A stretch of DNA of 64,000 nucleotides from Bacillota bacterium (GCA_012840225.1 DULU01000002.1:1-64000); one strand, 5' to 3'. Shown: positions 26,838-36,433, counted from the stretch's first letter. Numbers and translations: made by a program. The notes: generated by a model not told the origin, from the sequence alone.

Positions 26838-27667
26838 ATCTTGACGGCCTCCAGTTCAGCTATAGCGAGTTGGTACTTTTCCGCATCGATAACCTGTCCG
26901 TGCCATTGATACCGCCCCTCCATATAGGAGACGCCTTTGCCTTTGATGGTGCGGGCAAAAATGACCACCGGTTTGTCCACTGCTTTTTTCGCCTCGGCAA
27001 AGACTCCGGCCAGGGCGTTTACATCATGGCCATCGGTTTCCATCACCTGCCAGCCGAAACTGCCGAACTTGGCCGCCAGGTCGCCCAGCGGCATGATCTC
27101 GTCGGTAGTGCCGTCCAGTTGCACGCCGTTAAAATCCACAATGGCAGTGAGGTTACCGGCCCGGAATTTGGCGGCCGCCATGGCTGCCTCCCAAACCATG
27201 CCCTCCTGAAGCTCACCGTCGCCCAGCACAACATAGGTGCGATAATCTCTCTTATCCAATCTGGCTGCCAGCGCCATGCCCAGTCCGGCAGACAAACCTA
27301 ACCCCAAAGGACCGCTCGACATTTCGATACCAGGCAGTTTGGTCATGTCCGGATGTCCCTGCAGGCGGCTGCCTACCCGGCGCAGGGATGCGAGCTCGGC
27401 AGGAGAGATGATGCCAAGCTCAGCAAAGATGGCATAGAGCGCCGGGCAGGCATGTCCTTTGGATAATATAAAACGGTCCCTCCCGGGATCGGCCGGATGC
27501 CTGGGATCAAAACGGAGGGTATGAAAATATAAAACCGTCAGTATCTCCACGTAGGATAAGCTGCCGCCGGGATGGCCACTTTGGGCGTGGTAGATAGCCT
27601 CAAGCACCAGGCGGCGCAATTTGGCCGCCTTGCCTTTTAGAAAACGCTCTTCATCAGGTGTCAGCAT
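26834..27667 (-). CDS. Transketolase, N-terminal (ThDP-binding) subunit
   Basis: A 277-residue protein with the ThDP/Mg motif GDGELQEGMVWEAAMAA and the early GHPGGSLSYVEIL segment. It carries the diphosphate-binding half of transketolase. I chose the ATG at 27667, with AAGGAAG 10 bases upstream; the longer open frame to 28000 overlaps the upstream gene on the same strand and is not coding. It follows the uroporphyrinogen-decarboxylase-family gene by 25 bp, so the three genes form one operon. Confidence 0.93.
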   Translation of the reverse strand: MLTPDEERFLKGKAAKLRRLVLEAIYHAQSGHPGGSLSYVEILTVLYFHTLRFDPRHPADPGRDRFILSKGHACPALYAIFAELGIISPAELASLRRVGSRLQGHPDMTKLPGIEMSSGPLGLGLSAGLGMALAARLDKRDYRTYVVLGDGELQEGMVWEAAMAAAKFRAGNLTAIVDFNGVQLDGTTDEIMPLGDLAAKFGSFGWQVMETDGHDVNALAGVFAEAKKAVDKPVVIFARTIKGKGVSYMEGRYQWHGQVIDAEKYQLAIAELEAVKI

Positions 27668-27692
27668 CTTTTTCCGCTTCCTTGCGATTAAT

Positions 27693-28844
27693 TTAGTCGT
27701 TCTGGAGTTCCCTGTAGCAGCGGTCCATGATCTCCCGCGCTTTCTGGACATAGAACCGGTAATTGGCAAGAGGCGTGCCGTTGGGAATGCGGTGGTCGAG
27801 AGCAAAGACGCAGCCACCGCTGGCCACCAGGGGCGGAATCTTATATTCCAGCTCGGCGAGGATCTCCTCCTGACTCCTGCGCAGCACATGCTTGTCGATG
27901 CCGCCGTAAAAGGCGAGTTTGGTGCCGTAGCGGCGCCGCACTTCGACGATGTCCATGTTGGCGGCCGGTTCCATCGGGTGCAGGCAGTTGATGCCGGCAT
28001 CCAGGAAAATCGGTATCACCGAATTCATGTCCCCATCGCTGTCCATGTCGAAGAGGCGGGCGCCCCGTTCGGCGAGCATTGTCCAGATGCGCCGGTAATA
28101 GGGCTTTATATACTCCTCGATCTGCTTGGGTCCGACCAATGAGCCCGATTTGCCGGCCATGTCCTCATGAACATAGAGCACATCCACCTGCACGGTAGCC
28201 GACACCCGGTCGAGCACCTTGGCGGCCATATCCCCAACAGTGTCGAGGATGTCGTGGATCAGTTCCGGCTGGTCGTAATAGGCCATGCACAGCGCTTCCT
28301 CCCCCATCAGCTGCCGGGGCAGGTCGAAGCCGCCGGGGATGCGGACGCAGACCACTCTGCCGTTTTGCAAAAGACGGCGGGCATGATCTTCCCAGCCAGG
28401 AGTGAAACGTTCCTCCGAATATTCAAACCAGTGCTTGATGCGCCGCCAGTCGTCCATGTTCTGCACCGGATAGTCGAGCGGTAGCGGTAAGGTGGCCACT
28501 CCTTTAAAGAGCTTCATGCGCCGGCCATACATATCGCGTTGAATCCGGTATTCATCCGTCTCTTCAAGAATCTCCTCGGGGTAGCCGCCGAGAAGGCCGG
28601 TGTTCACCCGCACCTGCCCTTTGGCCGCCGTTCTGAAGGGGAAAGCGGAAAAGTCAAGTTCTTCCGGGGTAGCTCCCTGTTCCAGCCACTCTTCTTTCAG
28701 CCCGATGATGGGTCCGAATATTTCCGTAAACATGGGTGGGGCTACCCGCTTGAAAGTCATGTGATCAAGATATTCGGTTCTGTCTACTGTGGGAGTGATT
28801 TTGATAGCTAAATCAGCGTGGGTCGTCCAGCGCAGTTTTTTCAT
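27693..28844 (-). CDS. Uroporphyrinogen decarboxylase-family protein
   Basis: A 383-residue TIM-barrel protein of the URO-D superfamily, with segments such as FEYSEERFTPGWEDHARRL, HDILDTVGDMAAKVLDRV and DSDGDMNSVIPIFLDAGI. True HemE makes coproporphyrinogen; this divergent subgroup usually sits in sugar or methyl-transfer loci and its substrate is unknown. No haem genes are nearby. AGGAGATC precedes the ATG. It heads an operon with the split transketolase, which points to carbohydrate metabolism. Confidence 0.85.
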   Translation of the reverse strand: MKKLRWTTHADLAIKITPTVDRTEYLDHMTFKRVAPPMFTEIFGPIIGLKEEWLEQGATPEELDFSAFPFRTAAKGQVRVNTGLLGGYPEEILEETDEYRIQRDMYGRRMKLFKGVATLPLPLDYPVQNMDDWRRIKHWFEYSEERFTPGWEDHARRLLQNGRVVCVRIPGGFDLPRQLMGEEALCMAYYDQPELIHDILDTVGDMAAKVLDRVSATVQVDVLYVHEDMAGKSGSLVGPKQIEEYIKPYYRRIWTMLAERGARLFDMDSDGDMNSVIPIFLDAGINCLHPMEPAANMDIVEVRRRYGTKLAFYGGIDKHVLRRSQEEILAELEYKIPPLVASGGCVFALDHRIPNGTPLANYRFYVQKAREIMDRCYRELQND

Positions 28845-29092
28845 TTGATCTTGATCTCCTATCTTTTAAATATACCTACATTATAATAGAGCGCAGTGGT
28901 GATATACAGGCGCGGTAATTTTTCGGTAACATCACACAAGAAGGCGGGAGCGCACCGCAAGAGGAAGAGAAGGAGAAGGAGGAGGAGTTGAAGATTGAGA
29001 TGGATATGGAGGAGAAGGTCAAGCTTTGCCGTGAAGAGAAATTACCTGCAGTCATGAAAAGAACATGGTGATGAGAAAGGGAGGCTGTTGTC

Positions 29093-30433
29093 ATGACCGC
29101 TCCTGCCCGGCCGCTGCCGAACATCGTTTATATCCACTCCCACGACACCGGACGCTACATTCAGCCCTATGGACACGCCGTCCCCACCCCGCACCTCCAG
29201 GCTCTGGCCGAGGAGGGAGTACTTTTCCGCCGGGCTTTCTGCGCCGCTCCCACCTGCTCCCCCAGCAGGGCGGCTTTATTGACCGGCCAGGCGCCGCATA
29301 GCTCCGGTATGCTGGGCTTGGCGCACCGGGGCTTTTCCCTCAATGACTATAGTCAACATATAGTACATACCCTGCGCCGGACCGGCTATACTTCCGCGCT
29401 CGCCGGCGTGCAGCATGTAGCCAGAGATCCGGAAATGATCGGCTATGATCAGGTGCTGGGCAAGGAAGACGCCGAAAAACTGGCAATAGCCTGGCTGGAA
29501 AGTCGCCCGCCGCAGCCCTTCTTCCTCTCCGTAGGGTTCAGTGAAACCCATCGCCGGGGGAGGGAACTGGGCTACTTCAATCCTGACGGTCCGGCGGGCG
29601 ATCCCCGCTATTGCCTGCCGCCGGCGCCGCTACCCGACACGCCCGAAACCAGGCAGGACATGGCCGATTTCAAAGTGTCCGCCGCCCGCCTGGACAAAAA
29701 GATGGGCGAGGTCTTCTCTTGCCTGGAACGGTTGGGTTTGGCGGAAAACACCCTGATCATCTGCACCACCGATCACGGCATCGCCTTCCCGCACATGAAG
29801 TGTAACCTGACCGATCATGGCCTCGGCGTCTTCCTAATCATGAAGGGTCCGGCTCCCTTCCGGGGCGGGAAAGTGATCGACGCCATGGTCTCCCACATAG
29901 ACATTTTCCCCACCATCTGCGACTATCTCGGCCTGGAGCGGCCGACCTGGCTGCAGGGAGCTTCTATCCTGCCGCTGCTCGCCGAGGGAAAGGGAAAGGG
30001 GAAGGAGAAGGGGAAGGGGGAGGGAGCCGACACTCAAAAGGAGATCCATGAGGAGATATATGCCGAGGTGACCTATCATGCCGCCTACGAGCCGAAGCGG
30101 GCGGTGCGCACCACGCGCTGGAAATATATCCGCAACTGGGACGAGCGCCGGCGACCGGTGTTGCCCAACTGCGACAGGAGTCTGAGTAAGGAGGTTTGGC
30201 TGCAGAACGGCTGGGCCGGGCGCCCCATCCCTGAAGAAGAACTCTATGATCTGCTATTTGATCCGCAGGAGAGAAACAACCTGGCTGCTGCCCCGGAGTA
30301 TGCCGCCGTGCTGGCCGACATGCGCCGCCGCCTCACGGCCTGGATGGAGCGGACCAACGATCCGCTGCTCAAGGGGCATGTACCTATGCCTGAGGGGGCC
30401 CGGGTAAACGATCCCGACGGGATTCACCCTTAG
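29093..30433 (+). CDS. Sulfatase (FGly type, heparan N-sulfatase-like)
   Basis: A 446-residue sulfatase with the formylglycine motif C55-S-P-S-R59 followed by AALLTG. Its N-terminal metal region reads YIHSHDTGRYIQPYG, as in sulfamidase-like members, so N-sulfo or O-sulfo amino sugars are possible substrates. Near residue 300 it has a Lys/Gly/Glu insert (GKGKGKEKGKGEGAD) encoded by a purine-run that looks slippage-made. No signal peptide is visible. GGGAGG precedes the ATG. It is convergent with a second sulfatase gene and shares its terminator. Confidence 0.92.
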   Translation: MTAPARPLPNIVYIHSHDTGRYIQPYGHAVPTPHLQALAEEGVLFRRAFCAAPTCSPSRAALLTGQAPHSSGMLGLAHRGFSLNDYSQHIVHTLRRTGYTSALAGVQHVARDPEMIGYDQVLGKEDAEKLAIAWLESRPPQPFFLSVGFSETHRRGRELGYFNPDGPAGDPRYCLPPAPLPDTPETRQDMADFKVSAARLDKKMGEVFSCLERLGLAENTLIICTTDHGIAFPHMKCNLTDHGLGVFLIMKGPAPFRGGKVIDAMVSHIDIFPTICDYLGLERPTWLQGASILPLLAEGKGKGKEKGKGEGADTQKEIHEEIYAEVTYHAAYEPKRAVRTTRWKYIRNWDERRRPVLPNCDRSLSKEVWLQNGWAGRPIPEEELYDLLFDPQERNNLAAAPEYAAVLADMRRRLTAWMERTNDPLLKGHVPMPEGARVNDPDGIHP

Positions 30434-30434
30434 G

Positions 30435-30474
30435 AACAATTTGCGCCGGGCTCCCCCGGCGCTTGAATTGTTTT
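30435..30474. terminator. Bidirectional terminator between two sulfatase genes
   Basis: GCGCCGGG and CCCGGCGC form a GC stem with a short loop, flanked by AACAATT on the left and AATTGTT on the right, with TTTT on the + side and AACAATT complement giving a U-rich run on the other. It is placed between two convergent stops and can serve both. Confidence 0.8.
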
Positions 30475-30485
30475 ATACCCGTATT

Positions 30486-31829
30486 TTATTGATAATCAGC
30501 GCCGGTGAGGCTTCTCTCCACGGAAGCCTGCCACTCCTCCAGCCGGGGCCGTAGTGCCGCCACCACCCGGGGCATCCGCCCGGCCAGGTTCCGGGTTTCG
30601 GCGGGGTCGATGAGGATATCGAACAGCTCCACTTTCCCATCGGGGTGCACGAGCAGCTTATAGCGATTATCCATAATGGCTGCCGTACCGCCGAAGTCGG
30701 CCGTCTTGGCCACCGGGTGAACATAATTGACGAACTGCCGGATGCGCCAGCCTCCCGTGGGAGTGATATAACCCTGCAAGGCCGGATCGATCCACGGCTG
30801 GCCGCCCGACTCGGCCTGCCGGTCGTAATTCCAGAAGCAGACCGGTTCAGGCCGCTCGCCTGTTTCACCTTTGAGGTGAGGCACAAGGCTGAGGCCGTCG
30901 AGGATCCTCGGCGGCTGCGGGATGCCGGCCAGCTCCAGAATGGTAGGCATCACATCCGAGGTGACGCTCAAATAGGTGCTGATCCGCGGCGCCGTGATCA
31001 GCCTGGGATATTCCAGCAGGCTGATCACTCTGATGCCACCCTCATATAGCTGTCCTTTGCAACCTTTGAAAGGATTGGCATACACCCCATCGCGGGGAAC
31101 GCCGTTGTCGCTCATATACCAGAAAATGGTGTCTTCCTTCAGCCCCTTATCCGCCAGATAGCGGCGCAGGCGGCCGATAGCCCGATCCATGGCGGTGATC
31201 TCGCCCCAGCGGTGCTTCAGCTCATTTTTCACTTCCGCATCGGCATATAAAGCCAGGTCCTCATCCTCGGCATTATACGGCGCATGAGGAGAACCGAAGC
31301 AGACGAAGATAAAGAAAGGTTTGTCCTCCCCCGCCACCTTGTCGATATATTTGATGGCCTCCTCCACCACAATAGCCGAGCCCTCGCCGTAAAAAACCCT
31401 CGGCTCCTCGCCCCGGCGGCTCAACACCGGGTTGCATTCAAAGAAATTATCGCTGGAGAGCCACTCATCGAAACCGGCAGCGCCCGGGTTGAGCGGCGAG
31501 CCGGCCTTCACCGCGCCCAGATGCCACTTGCCGAAATGGGCGGTGTTATAGCCATGCTCCTTTAAGAGGCGGGACAGCATGATCTCCTCCGGGCGGGTGG
31601 AGTAGTTATAGGAAAAGCACCCGGAGCGGTTGGGATGGCGTCCCGTCATGAGGCTGCACCTGGTAGGTGAACAGACGGGGGCGGCGGCGTAGAAGCGGTC
31701 GAAACGCAGGCCGCTTTCCGCCATCTCATCCAGCACCGGGGTCCGGAGATATGGATGCCCGTAGAATCCGGCCTCATCCCAGCCATGATCATCGGAAAGA
31801 AGCAGTATGATGTTCGGTTTCCTGGCCAT
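30486..31829 (-). CDS. Sulfatase (FGly type)
   Basis: A 447-residue classical sulfatase. It has the metal-binding pair D13-D14 in LLSDDHGWDEAGFYG, the formylglycine motif C53-S-P-T-R57 with CSLMTG, and the GKWHLG motif near residue 100. It should hydrolyse a sulfate ester of a sugar. No signal peptide is seen, so it may act on imported oligosaccharides. GGAG precedes the ATG. It lies 78 bp downstream of the ABC exporter genes on the same strand and may be read through from them. Confidence 0.94.
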   Translation of the reverse strand: MARKPNIILLLSDDHGWDEAGFYGHPYLRTPVLDEMAESGLRFDRFYAAAPVCSPTRCSLMTGRHPNRSGCFSYNYSTRPEEIMLSRLLKEHGYNTAHFGKWHLGAVKAGSPLNPGAAGFDEWLSSDNFFECNPVLSRRGEEPRVFYGEGSAIVVEEAIKYIDKVAGEDKPFFIFVCFGSPHAPYNAEDEDLALYADAEVKNELKHRWGEITAMDRAIGRLRRYLADKGLKEDTIFWYMSDNGVPRDGVYANPFKGCKGQLYEGGIRVISLLEYPRLITAPRISTYLSVTSDVMPTILELAGIPQPPRILDGLSLVPHLKGETGERPEPVCFWNYDRQAESGGQPWIDPALQGYITPTGGWRIRQFVNYVHPVAKTADFGGTAAIMDNRYKLLVHPDGKVELFDILIDPAETRNLAGRMPRVVAALRPRLEEWQASVERSLTGADYQ

Positions 31830-31907
31830 TGGTCAACTCCATTCTACACCGGGGCCTCCCGGTTTCCGGTTTTTGTATTTCTGATCCTACTGCTTCTTTC
31901 CTCATTA

Positions 31908-34052
31908 TCATCCTACCTGCCGGCCGGCGGCCGCCAGTTGCGAATGCCTGCGGAACTGGCTGGAATAGAGCTTGTAATAATACCCTTTCTGCTCCATCAG
32001 CTCGGCATGGGTGCCCCGCTCCACAATCTCTCCATGGTCGATGAACATGATCTCATCGGCGCCCTGAATGGTAGAGAGCCGGTGGGCGATGACAAAACTG
32101 GTGCGGCCTTTCATCAGCTTCAGCATGGCGGCCTGGATATGCATCTCGGTGCGGGTGTCGACGCTGCTGGTGGCCTCATCCAGAATGAGAATGGCCGGGT
32201 CGGCCAGCACCGCCCGGGCGATAGCCAACAGCTGTCGCTGCCCTTGGCTCAGGTTGCCGCCATCGAGGCTGAGCATGGTGTCATAACCTTGCGGCAGGCG
32301 GCTGATGAAGATATCGGCATTGGCCAACTTGGCCGCGGCCACCACCTCTTCGTCGGTAGCGTCCAGCCTGCCGTAGCGGATATTCTCCTTCACCGACGCG
32401 GTGAAGAGATAAGTGTCCTGCAGCACAATACCCAAAGAGCTGCGCAACCGCTCTCTCGGGAGATCCCGGATGTCGATGCCGTCGATGGTGATGCTGCCTT
32501 CGTTAACGTCGTAAAAGCGCATGAGGAGATTCACGATGGTGGTTTTACCCGCACCCGTCGGCCCCACCAGGGCGATGGTCTGCCCCGGACGGGCGGTGAA
32601 GTTTATATTCTTCAGCACGGGCACATCGCCCTTATAGCCGAACGAGACATTCCTGAACACCACCTCGCCCTTGAATGGCAGGGGGGTGTTGTTTTGGCCT
32701 TTCTTGTCCTCAGGGGCGCCGTTGTTGGAGCTCACCATGATCGGGGCTGCCGCCTCTTTCCCGGCCGCCTTCCCGGCCGCCTCTTTTCCGGCCTCTGCTC
32801 CAGCCTTCCTGTCCGCCGCTCCAGCCTTCCCGGCCTCTGCTTCCACTTCTTCCTCTTCATCCAGGATCCCAAATACTCTTTCCGCACCGGCCAAGGCGGA
32901 CTGCAACATGTTCACCTGGTTGGCAATATCATTGATAGGCCGGGCAAAATGCCTGGTGTAGCCGATAAAGGAAGCTACCACGCCGATGGAGATGTCTCCT
33001 CTGATGGCCAGCCAGCCGCCCACCCCGGCCACCAGGGCGAAGGTGAGGTTGTTGATCACGTTCATCAGGGGAGGAATGATGCCGGAGAAGATCTGCGCTT
33101 TGGCCGAGGCCGTCTGCAGCCTCAGGTTTATGTCGTTGAACTGGTTCACCGTCTCATTTTCCCGGCTGAAAGCCTTCACCACTTTCTGGCCGACGATCAT
33201 CTCTTCTATATAGCCGTTCAGGTTACCCAACTCGGTCTGCTGGGCCATGAAATACTTGCGCGTCCGCTTGGCTATCTGCATGGTGATGAAAAAGCTGAAC
33301 GGCACGCTGACCAAACTGACCACCGTCATGAAGGGATTTAGGAGGAGCATGGCGATCAGCGCCCCCGAGACGGTGATGACGCTGGAGAAGAACTGGGTGG
33401 TGCTGTTGGCCAAGGTGTTGCTGACGTTTTCCACGTCGTTGGCCAGCCGGCTCATGATCTCGCCGTGGGTGCGCATATCGAAAAACTTCACCGGCAGCTT
33501 CTGCACCTTATAAAACAAATCCTTGCGGAGATCGTGTACGGTGGTCTGAGAGATCCCTACCAGAATCCAGTTCTGAAACCAGGCCGAGGTGGCGCTGAAA
33601 ATATAGACTATCAGCATCACTCCGGCGATGAAGCGCAAACCGGCGAAATTGACCGCGCCGGGTCCGGGGGTGATGTAATCTACCGCCTCACCGATCAGGA
33701 ACGGCCCCACCAGACTGACCAGCGAGCTGCCGATAACCAAAAGGAAGGCCAAGAGCAAAGCCCACTTCTGCCTCTGCAGGTAACCCCACAGCCTGATCAG
33801 GACGGCTTTGGCGTCTTTGGCTTTCTCCTTGGGGCCGATCAGGCCGGCCATAGGCCCGCCGCCCCGGCCAGGTCCCCGCCCCATGCCGAAACCGGGCGGT
33901 CCCAACCGTTGGGCGGTGGTGCTGGCGGTGGTGCTGGCGGTGGTGCTGGCGGTGGAGCTAGCGGTGGAATTGCTGGTGCTGCTGGTGCTGCTGGTGCTGC
34001 TGGTGACTGAAGTGCTTCCTGCCTGAAATTGCGGATTTTGCCGGCTAGCCAT
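31908..34052 (-). CDS. ABC exporter subunit, fused membrane and ATPase domains
   Basis: A 714-residue half-transporter. Six membrane segments (about residues 90-370) precede an ATPase domain with Walker A GPTGAGKT, signature LSQGQ and Walker B ILILDEATSSVD. Its N-terminus is a 50-residue Ser/Thr/Ala repeat and a KAGAADRKAGAEAGKEA linker precedes the ATPase; both are encoded by tandem DNA repeats. The signature is non-canonical (LSQGQ) while the partner has Asp instead of the catalytic Glu, the expected pattern of a heterodimeric exporter with one degenerate site. The RBS AGGAGG lies within the end of the upstream gene, one base before this reading frame's linker. Confidence 0.94.
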   Translation of the reverse strand: MASRQNPQFQAGSTSVTSSTSSTSSTSNSTASSTASTTASTTASTTAQRLGPPGFGMGRGPGRGGGPMAGLIGPKEKAKDAKAVLIRLWGYLQRQKWALLLAFLLVIGSSLVSLVGPFLIGEAVDYITPGPGAVNFAGLRFIAGVMLIVYIFSATSAWFQNWILVGISQTTVHDLRKDLFYKVQKLPVKFFDMRTHGEIMSRLANDVENVSNTLANSTTQFFSSVITVSGALIAMLLLNPFMTVVSLVSVPFSFFITMQIAKRTRKYFMAQQTELGNLNGYIEEMIVGQKVVKAFSRENETVNQFNDINLRLQTASAKAQIFSGIIPPLMNVINNLTFALVAGVGGWLAIRGDISIGVVASFIGYTRHFARPINDIANQVNMLQSALAGAERVFGILDEEEEVEAEAGKAGAADRKAGAEAGKEAAGKAAGKEAAAPIMVSSNNGAPEDKKGQNNTPLPFKGEVVFRNVSFGYKGDVPVLKNINFTARPGQTIALVGPTGAGKTTIVNLLMRFYDVNEGSITIDGIDIRDLPRERLRSSLGIVLQDTYLFTASVKENIRYGRLDATDEEVVAAAKLANADIFISRLPQGYDTMLSLDGGNLSQGQRQLLAIARAVLADPAILILDEATSSVDTRTEMHIQAAMLKLMKGRTSFVIAHRLSTIQGADEIMFIDHGEIVERGTHAELMEQKGYYYKLYSSQFRRHSQLAAAGRQVG

Positions 34053-34053
34053 G

Positions 34054-35781
34054 TCAAATCGCCTCCTGGCCTAATTGCGAACGATAGATGTCAAGGTAAA
34101 CCGGGCATGTTTTCATCAGTTCCTGGTGGGTGCCCAAGCCGACCACCCGGCCGTTCTCCAGCACCAAGATGCGGTCGGCATCGAGCACGGTGCTGATGCG
34201 CTGAGCGATGATCAGGCAGGTGGTCTCCGCCATATACTCCTTCAGGGCTTTCTGCAGGCGGGCTTCGGTGCCCATGTCGACCGAACTGGTGCTGTCGTCC
34301 AAAATCAGGATCTTCGGTTTTTTCAGCAAGGTCCTGGCGATGGCCACCCGCTGCTTTTGCCCGCCGGAGAGATTGACGCCTCTCTGGCCGATCACGGTGT
34401 TGTAGCTGTCGGGAAACGAGGAGATGAAGTCGTGCGCCTGGGCGGCCTTGGTGGCGGCGATGATCTGCTCCTCGGTGGCCCGGGAGTCGCCCCAGGAGAG
34501 GTTTTCCTTGACGGTGCCGGTGAAGAGGATGGAATCCTGCAGCACGATGCCTACGGCGCTCCTCAGGGTATCCAGGGAGTAATCCCTGATGTCGATGCCG
34601 TCGATGGTGATGCGGCCGCCCGTCACATCATAAAACCTCGGTATCAGGTGCACCAGAGTGGATTTGCCTGCTCCGGTGGAACCCAGGATGGCCAGTTTTT
34701 CGCCCGGCTCTACGGTAAAAGAGACATTTTTCAGCACGTCCGATCCGCCGGCCCCCGGATAGTTGAAGGAGACATCTTCAAACGCCAGGCGGCCGGTCTT
34801 GATGGGCTTGGTGATAGGCTGTGGGCCATCTTTGATGTCGATTTCGGCATCCAGCACCTCGTTGATGCGGTCGGCGGAAACCTTGGCCCTGGAGATGGAC
34901 ATGAAGAAGAAAGCCACCTGCATCAGGCCGAAGAAAATCTGGTTGATGTAGTTGGTGAAAGCCATCACCTGCCCCACCTGCATGTCGCCTATATTCACCC
35001 GGATGCCGCCAAACCAGAGGACGGCTATGATAGTGCAGTTCAGGGTCAGAATCATGATGGGGTGGATGGCACCCATAGTGCGTCCGGCTTTCATGGCCGT
35101 CTGCATCAAGGCGGTGTTGGCCACGGCGAACTTGTTTATTTCATACTTCGCCCTGATGAAGGCTTTGATCACCCGCACCCCGGCCAGGTTTTCCTGCATC
35201 ACTTGGTTCACCCGGTCGAGCTTTTGCTGCACGGCGACGAACAAAGGAAAGCCGCGCCGCAAGACCAACACGATGGCGGTGGCGAGAAACGGCAGGACAG
35301 CCACGATGACCATAGCCAGGCGGGCATTGATGGCCACGGCCATGATCACGCCGCCGATGAACAAAAGCGGCGAACGCACCAAGATGCGCAGCATAGCCAG
35401 GACCAACTGCTGCACCTGGGTGACGTCGTTGGTCAGCCTGGTGATCAGGGAGGCCGGCTGGAATTCGTCTATGTTGGCAAAAGAGAAGGATTGTACTTTG
35501 CGGAAGAGATCGCGCCGCAGGTCGGTGGCAAATGAGACACCGGCAATGCTGGCAAAATAAGTACAGCCGATACCCCCTACTGCCCCCACCAAGGCCACCA
35601 GTACCATCAATAACCCCAGCTTGGCGATCAGGGCTGTGTCGCCGTTCATGACCCCGCGGTCGATGATGCCGGCCATCAGCGTCGGCTGCATCAAGTCCAT
35701 CACCACTTCCAGCATCATCAGCAAGGGAGCGGCGACCGCAGCTTTCCAGTATGGCTTCAGATAGGCAAACAAACGCAGCAT
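34054..35781 (-). CDS. ABC exporter subunit, partner with degenerate catalytic site
   Basis: A 575-residue half-transporter with six membrane segments (about 1-310) and an ATPase domain with Walker A GSTGAGKS and signature LSGGQKQ. Walker B reads ILILDDSTSS, so the catalytic Glu is Asp. It should pair with the next gene's product to export a drug, lipid or peptide. The stop is one base before the partner's ATG, so the two are coupled. The upstream MarR gene is 6 bp away and probably regulates the operon. Confidence 0.95.
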   Translation of the reverse strand: MLRLFAYLKPYWKAAVAAPLLMMLEVVMDLMQPTLMAGIIDRGVMNGDTALIAKLGLLMVLVALVGAVGGIGCTYFASIAGVSFATDLRRDLFRKVQSFSFANIDEFQPASLITRLTNDVTQVQQLVLAMLRILVRSPLLFIGGVIMAVAINARLAMVIVAVLPFLATAIVLVLRRGFPLFVAVQQKLDRVNQVMQENLAGVRVIKAFIRAKYEINKFAVANTALMQTAMKAGRTMGAIHPIMILTLNCTIIAVLWFGGIRVNIGDMQVGQVMAFTNYINQIFFGLMQVAFFFMSISRAKVSADRINEVLDAEIDIKDGPQPITKPIKTGRLAFEDVSFNYPGAGGSDVLKNVSFTVEPGEKLAILGSTGAGKSTLVHLIPRFYDVTGGRITIDGIDIRDYSLDTLRSAVGIVLQDSILFTGTVKENLSWGDSRATEEQIIAATKAAQAHDFISSFPDSYNTVIGQRGVNLSGGQKQRVAIARTLLKKPKILILDDSTSSVDMGTEARLQKALKEYMAETTCLIIAQRISTVLDADRILVLENGRVVGLGTHQELMKTCPVYLDIYRSQLGQEAI

Positions 35782-35787
35782 AACTTC

Positions 35788-36267
35788 TCAGTCCACTCTT
35801 TCGGCAAAATTGTCCTCCTGCCCGTCAACGCCGAGTGTGGCTAGGAGGTTATCTATCACCCGGTGTAAATATTGCTTAAACTGCGCCGTCTCAGCGGCGG
35901 AAAAGCCGGCCAGGCTATCCCGGTCGGTGATGCGCAGGCTCTCCAGCACCTCCTGGTGCAGAGCGCGCCCCCGCTCGGTGAGAAAGACCCGCGACTGGCG
36001 CTGATCATCCTGGTCGCGGCGCCGCTCCAAGAGACCGGCCTTCTCCAGCCGCTTCAGGGAGACCGTCACCGTGGCTGCCGAGAGATGCAGCCGCTTGGCC
36101 AGCTCTTTCTGGATCTGCCCATCCTCGCGCCAGAGAGCAAACATGATGGGAATCTGACCGGGGTGCAAACCGCTATCGCCATATAACTGCTGGCTGCGCC
36201 GGTAATGCAGCCGGATGGCTCGGCCCAATAAAAAACCCAGAGCATCATCTCTGGACACACCTCTCAC
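35788..36267 (-). CDS. MarR-family transcriptional regulator
   Basis: A 159-residue winged-helix protein with the core ELAKRLHLSAATVTVSLKRLEKAGLLER followed by the wing segment DQDDQRQSRVFLT. MarR proteins repress neighbouring exporter operons and let go when a ligand binds. It heads an operon with the ABC exporter genes. Start is GTG at 36267 or, with better-spaced AGGGGGTG, GTG at 36258. A palindrome at 36308-36325 is a likely binding site for autoregulation. Confidence 0.92.
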   Translation of the reverse strand: MRGVSRDDALGFLLGRAIRLHYRRSQQLYGDSGLHPGQIPIMFALWREDGQIQKELAKRLHLSAATVTVSLKRLEKAGLLERRRDQDDQRQSRVFLTERGRALHQEVLESLRITDRDSLAGFSAAETAQFKQYLHRVIDNLLATLGVDGQEDNFAERVD

Positions 36268-36307
36268 CCCCTGGCCGGCCGGAGGAGCCGGCGGTAAATT
36301 ATGGCGC

Positions 36308-36325
36308 CAGCCAATTAATTAGCTG
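36308..36325. promoter_or_regulatory. Probable MarR operator
   Basis: CAGCCAATTAATTAGCTG is an 18-bp inverted repeat with one mismatched pair, 41 bp upstream of the MarR gene start. Its length and AT-rich centre suit a MarR dimer. The assignment is from position and symmetry. Confidence 0.6.
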
Positions 36326-36396
36326 ACTAAATATATTCTTATGGTACTCGGTTTACCCCTGCAGCGTCAATAATTTTGTCCGAAGAAAATTGATCA

Positions 36397-36425
36397 TTGG
36401 CTCTCTTTCCCCAGCATGATATAAT
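36397..36425 (+). promoter_or_regulatory. Promoter of the riboswitch-terC transcript
   Basis: TTGGCT at 36397-36402 and a perfect TATAAT at 36420-36425 are 17 bp apart, immediately upstream of the riboswitch. Confidence 0.7.
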
Positions 36426-36433
36426 AAATTCCG

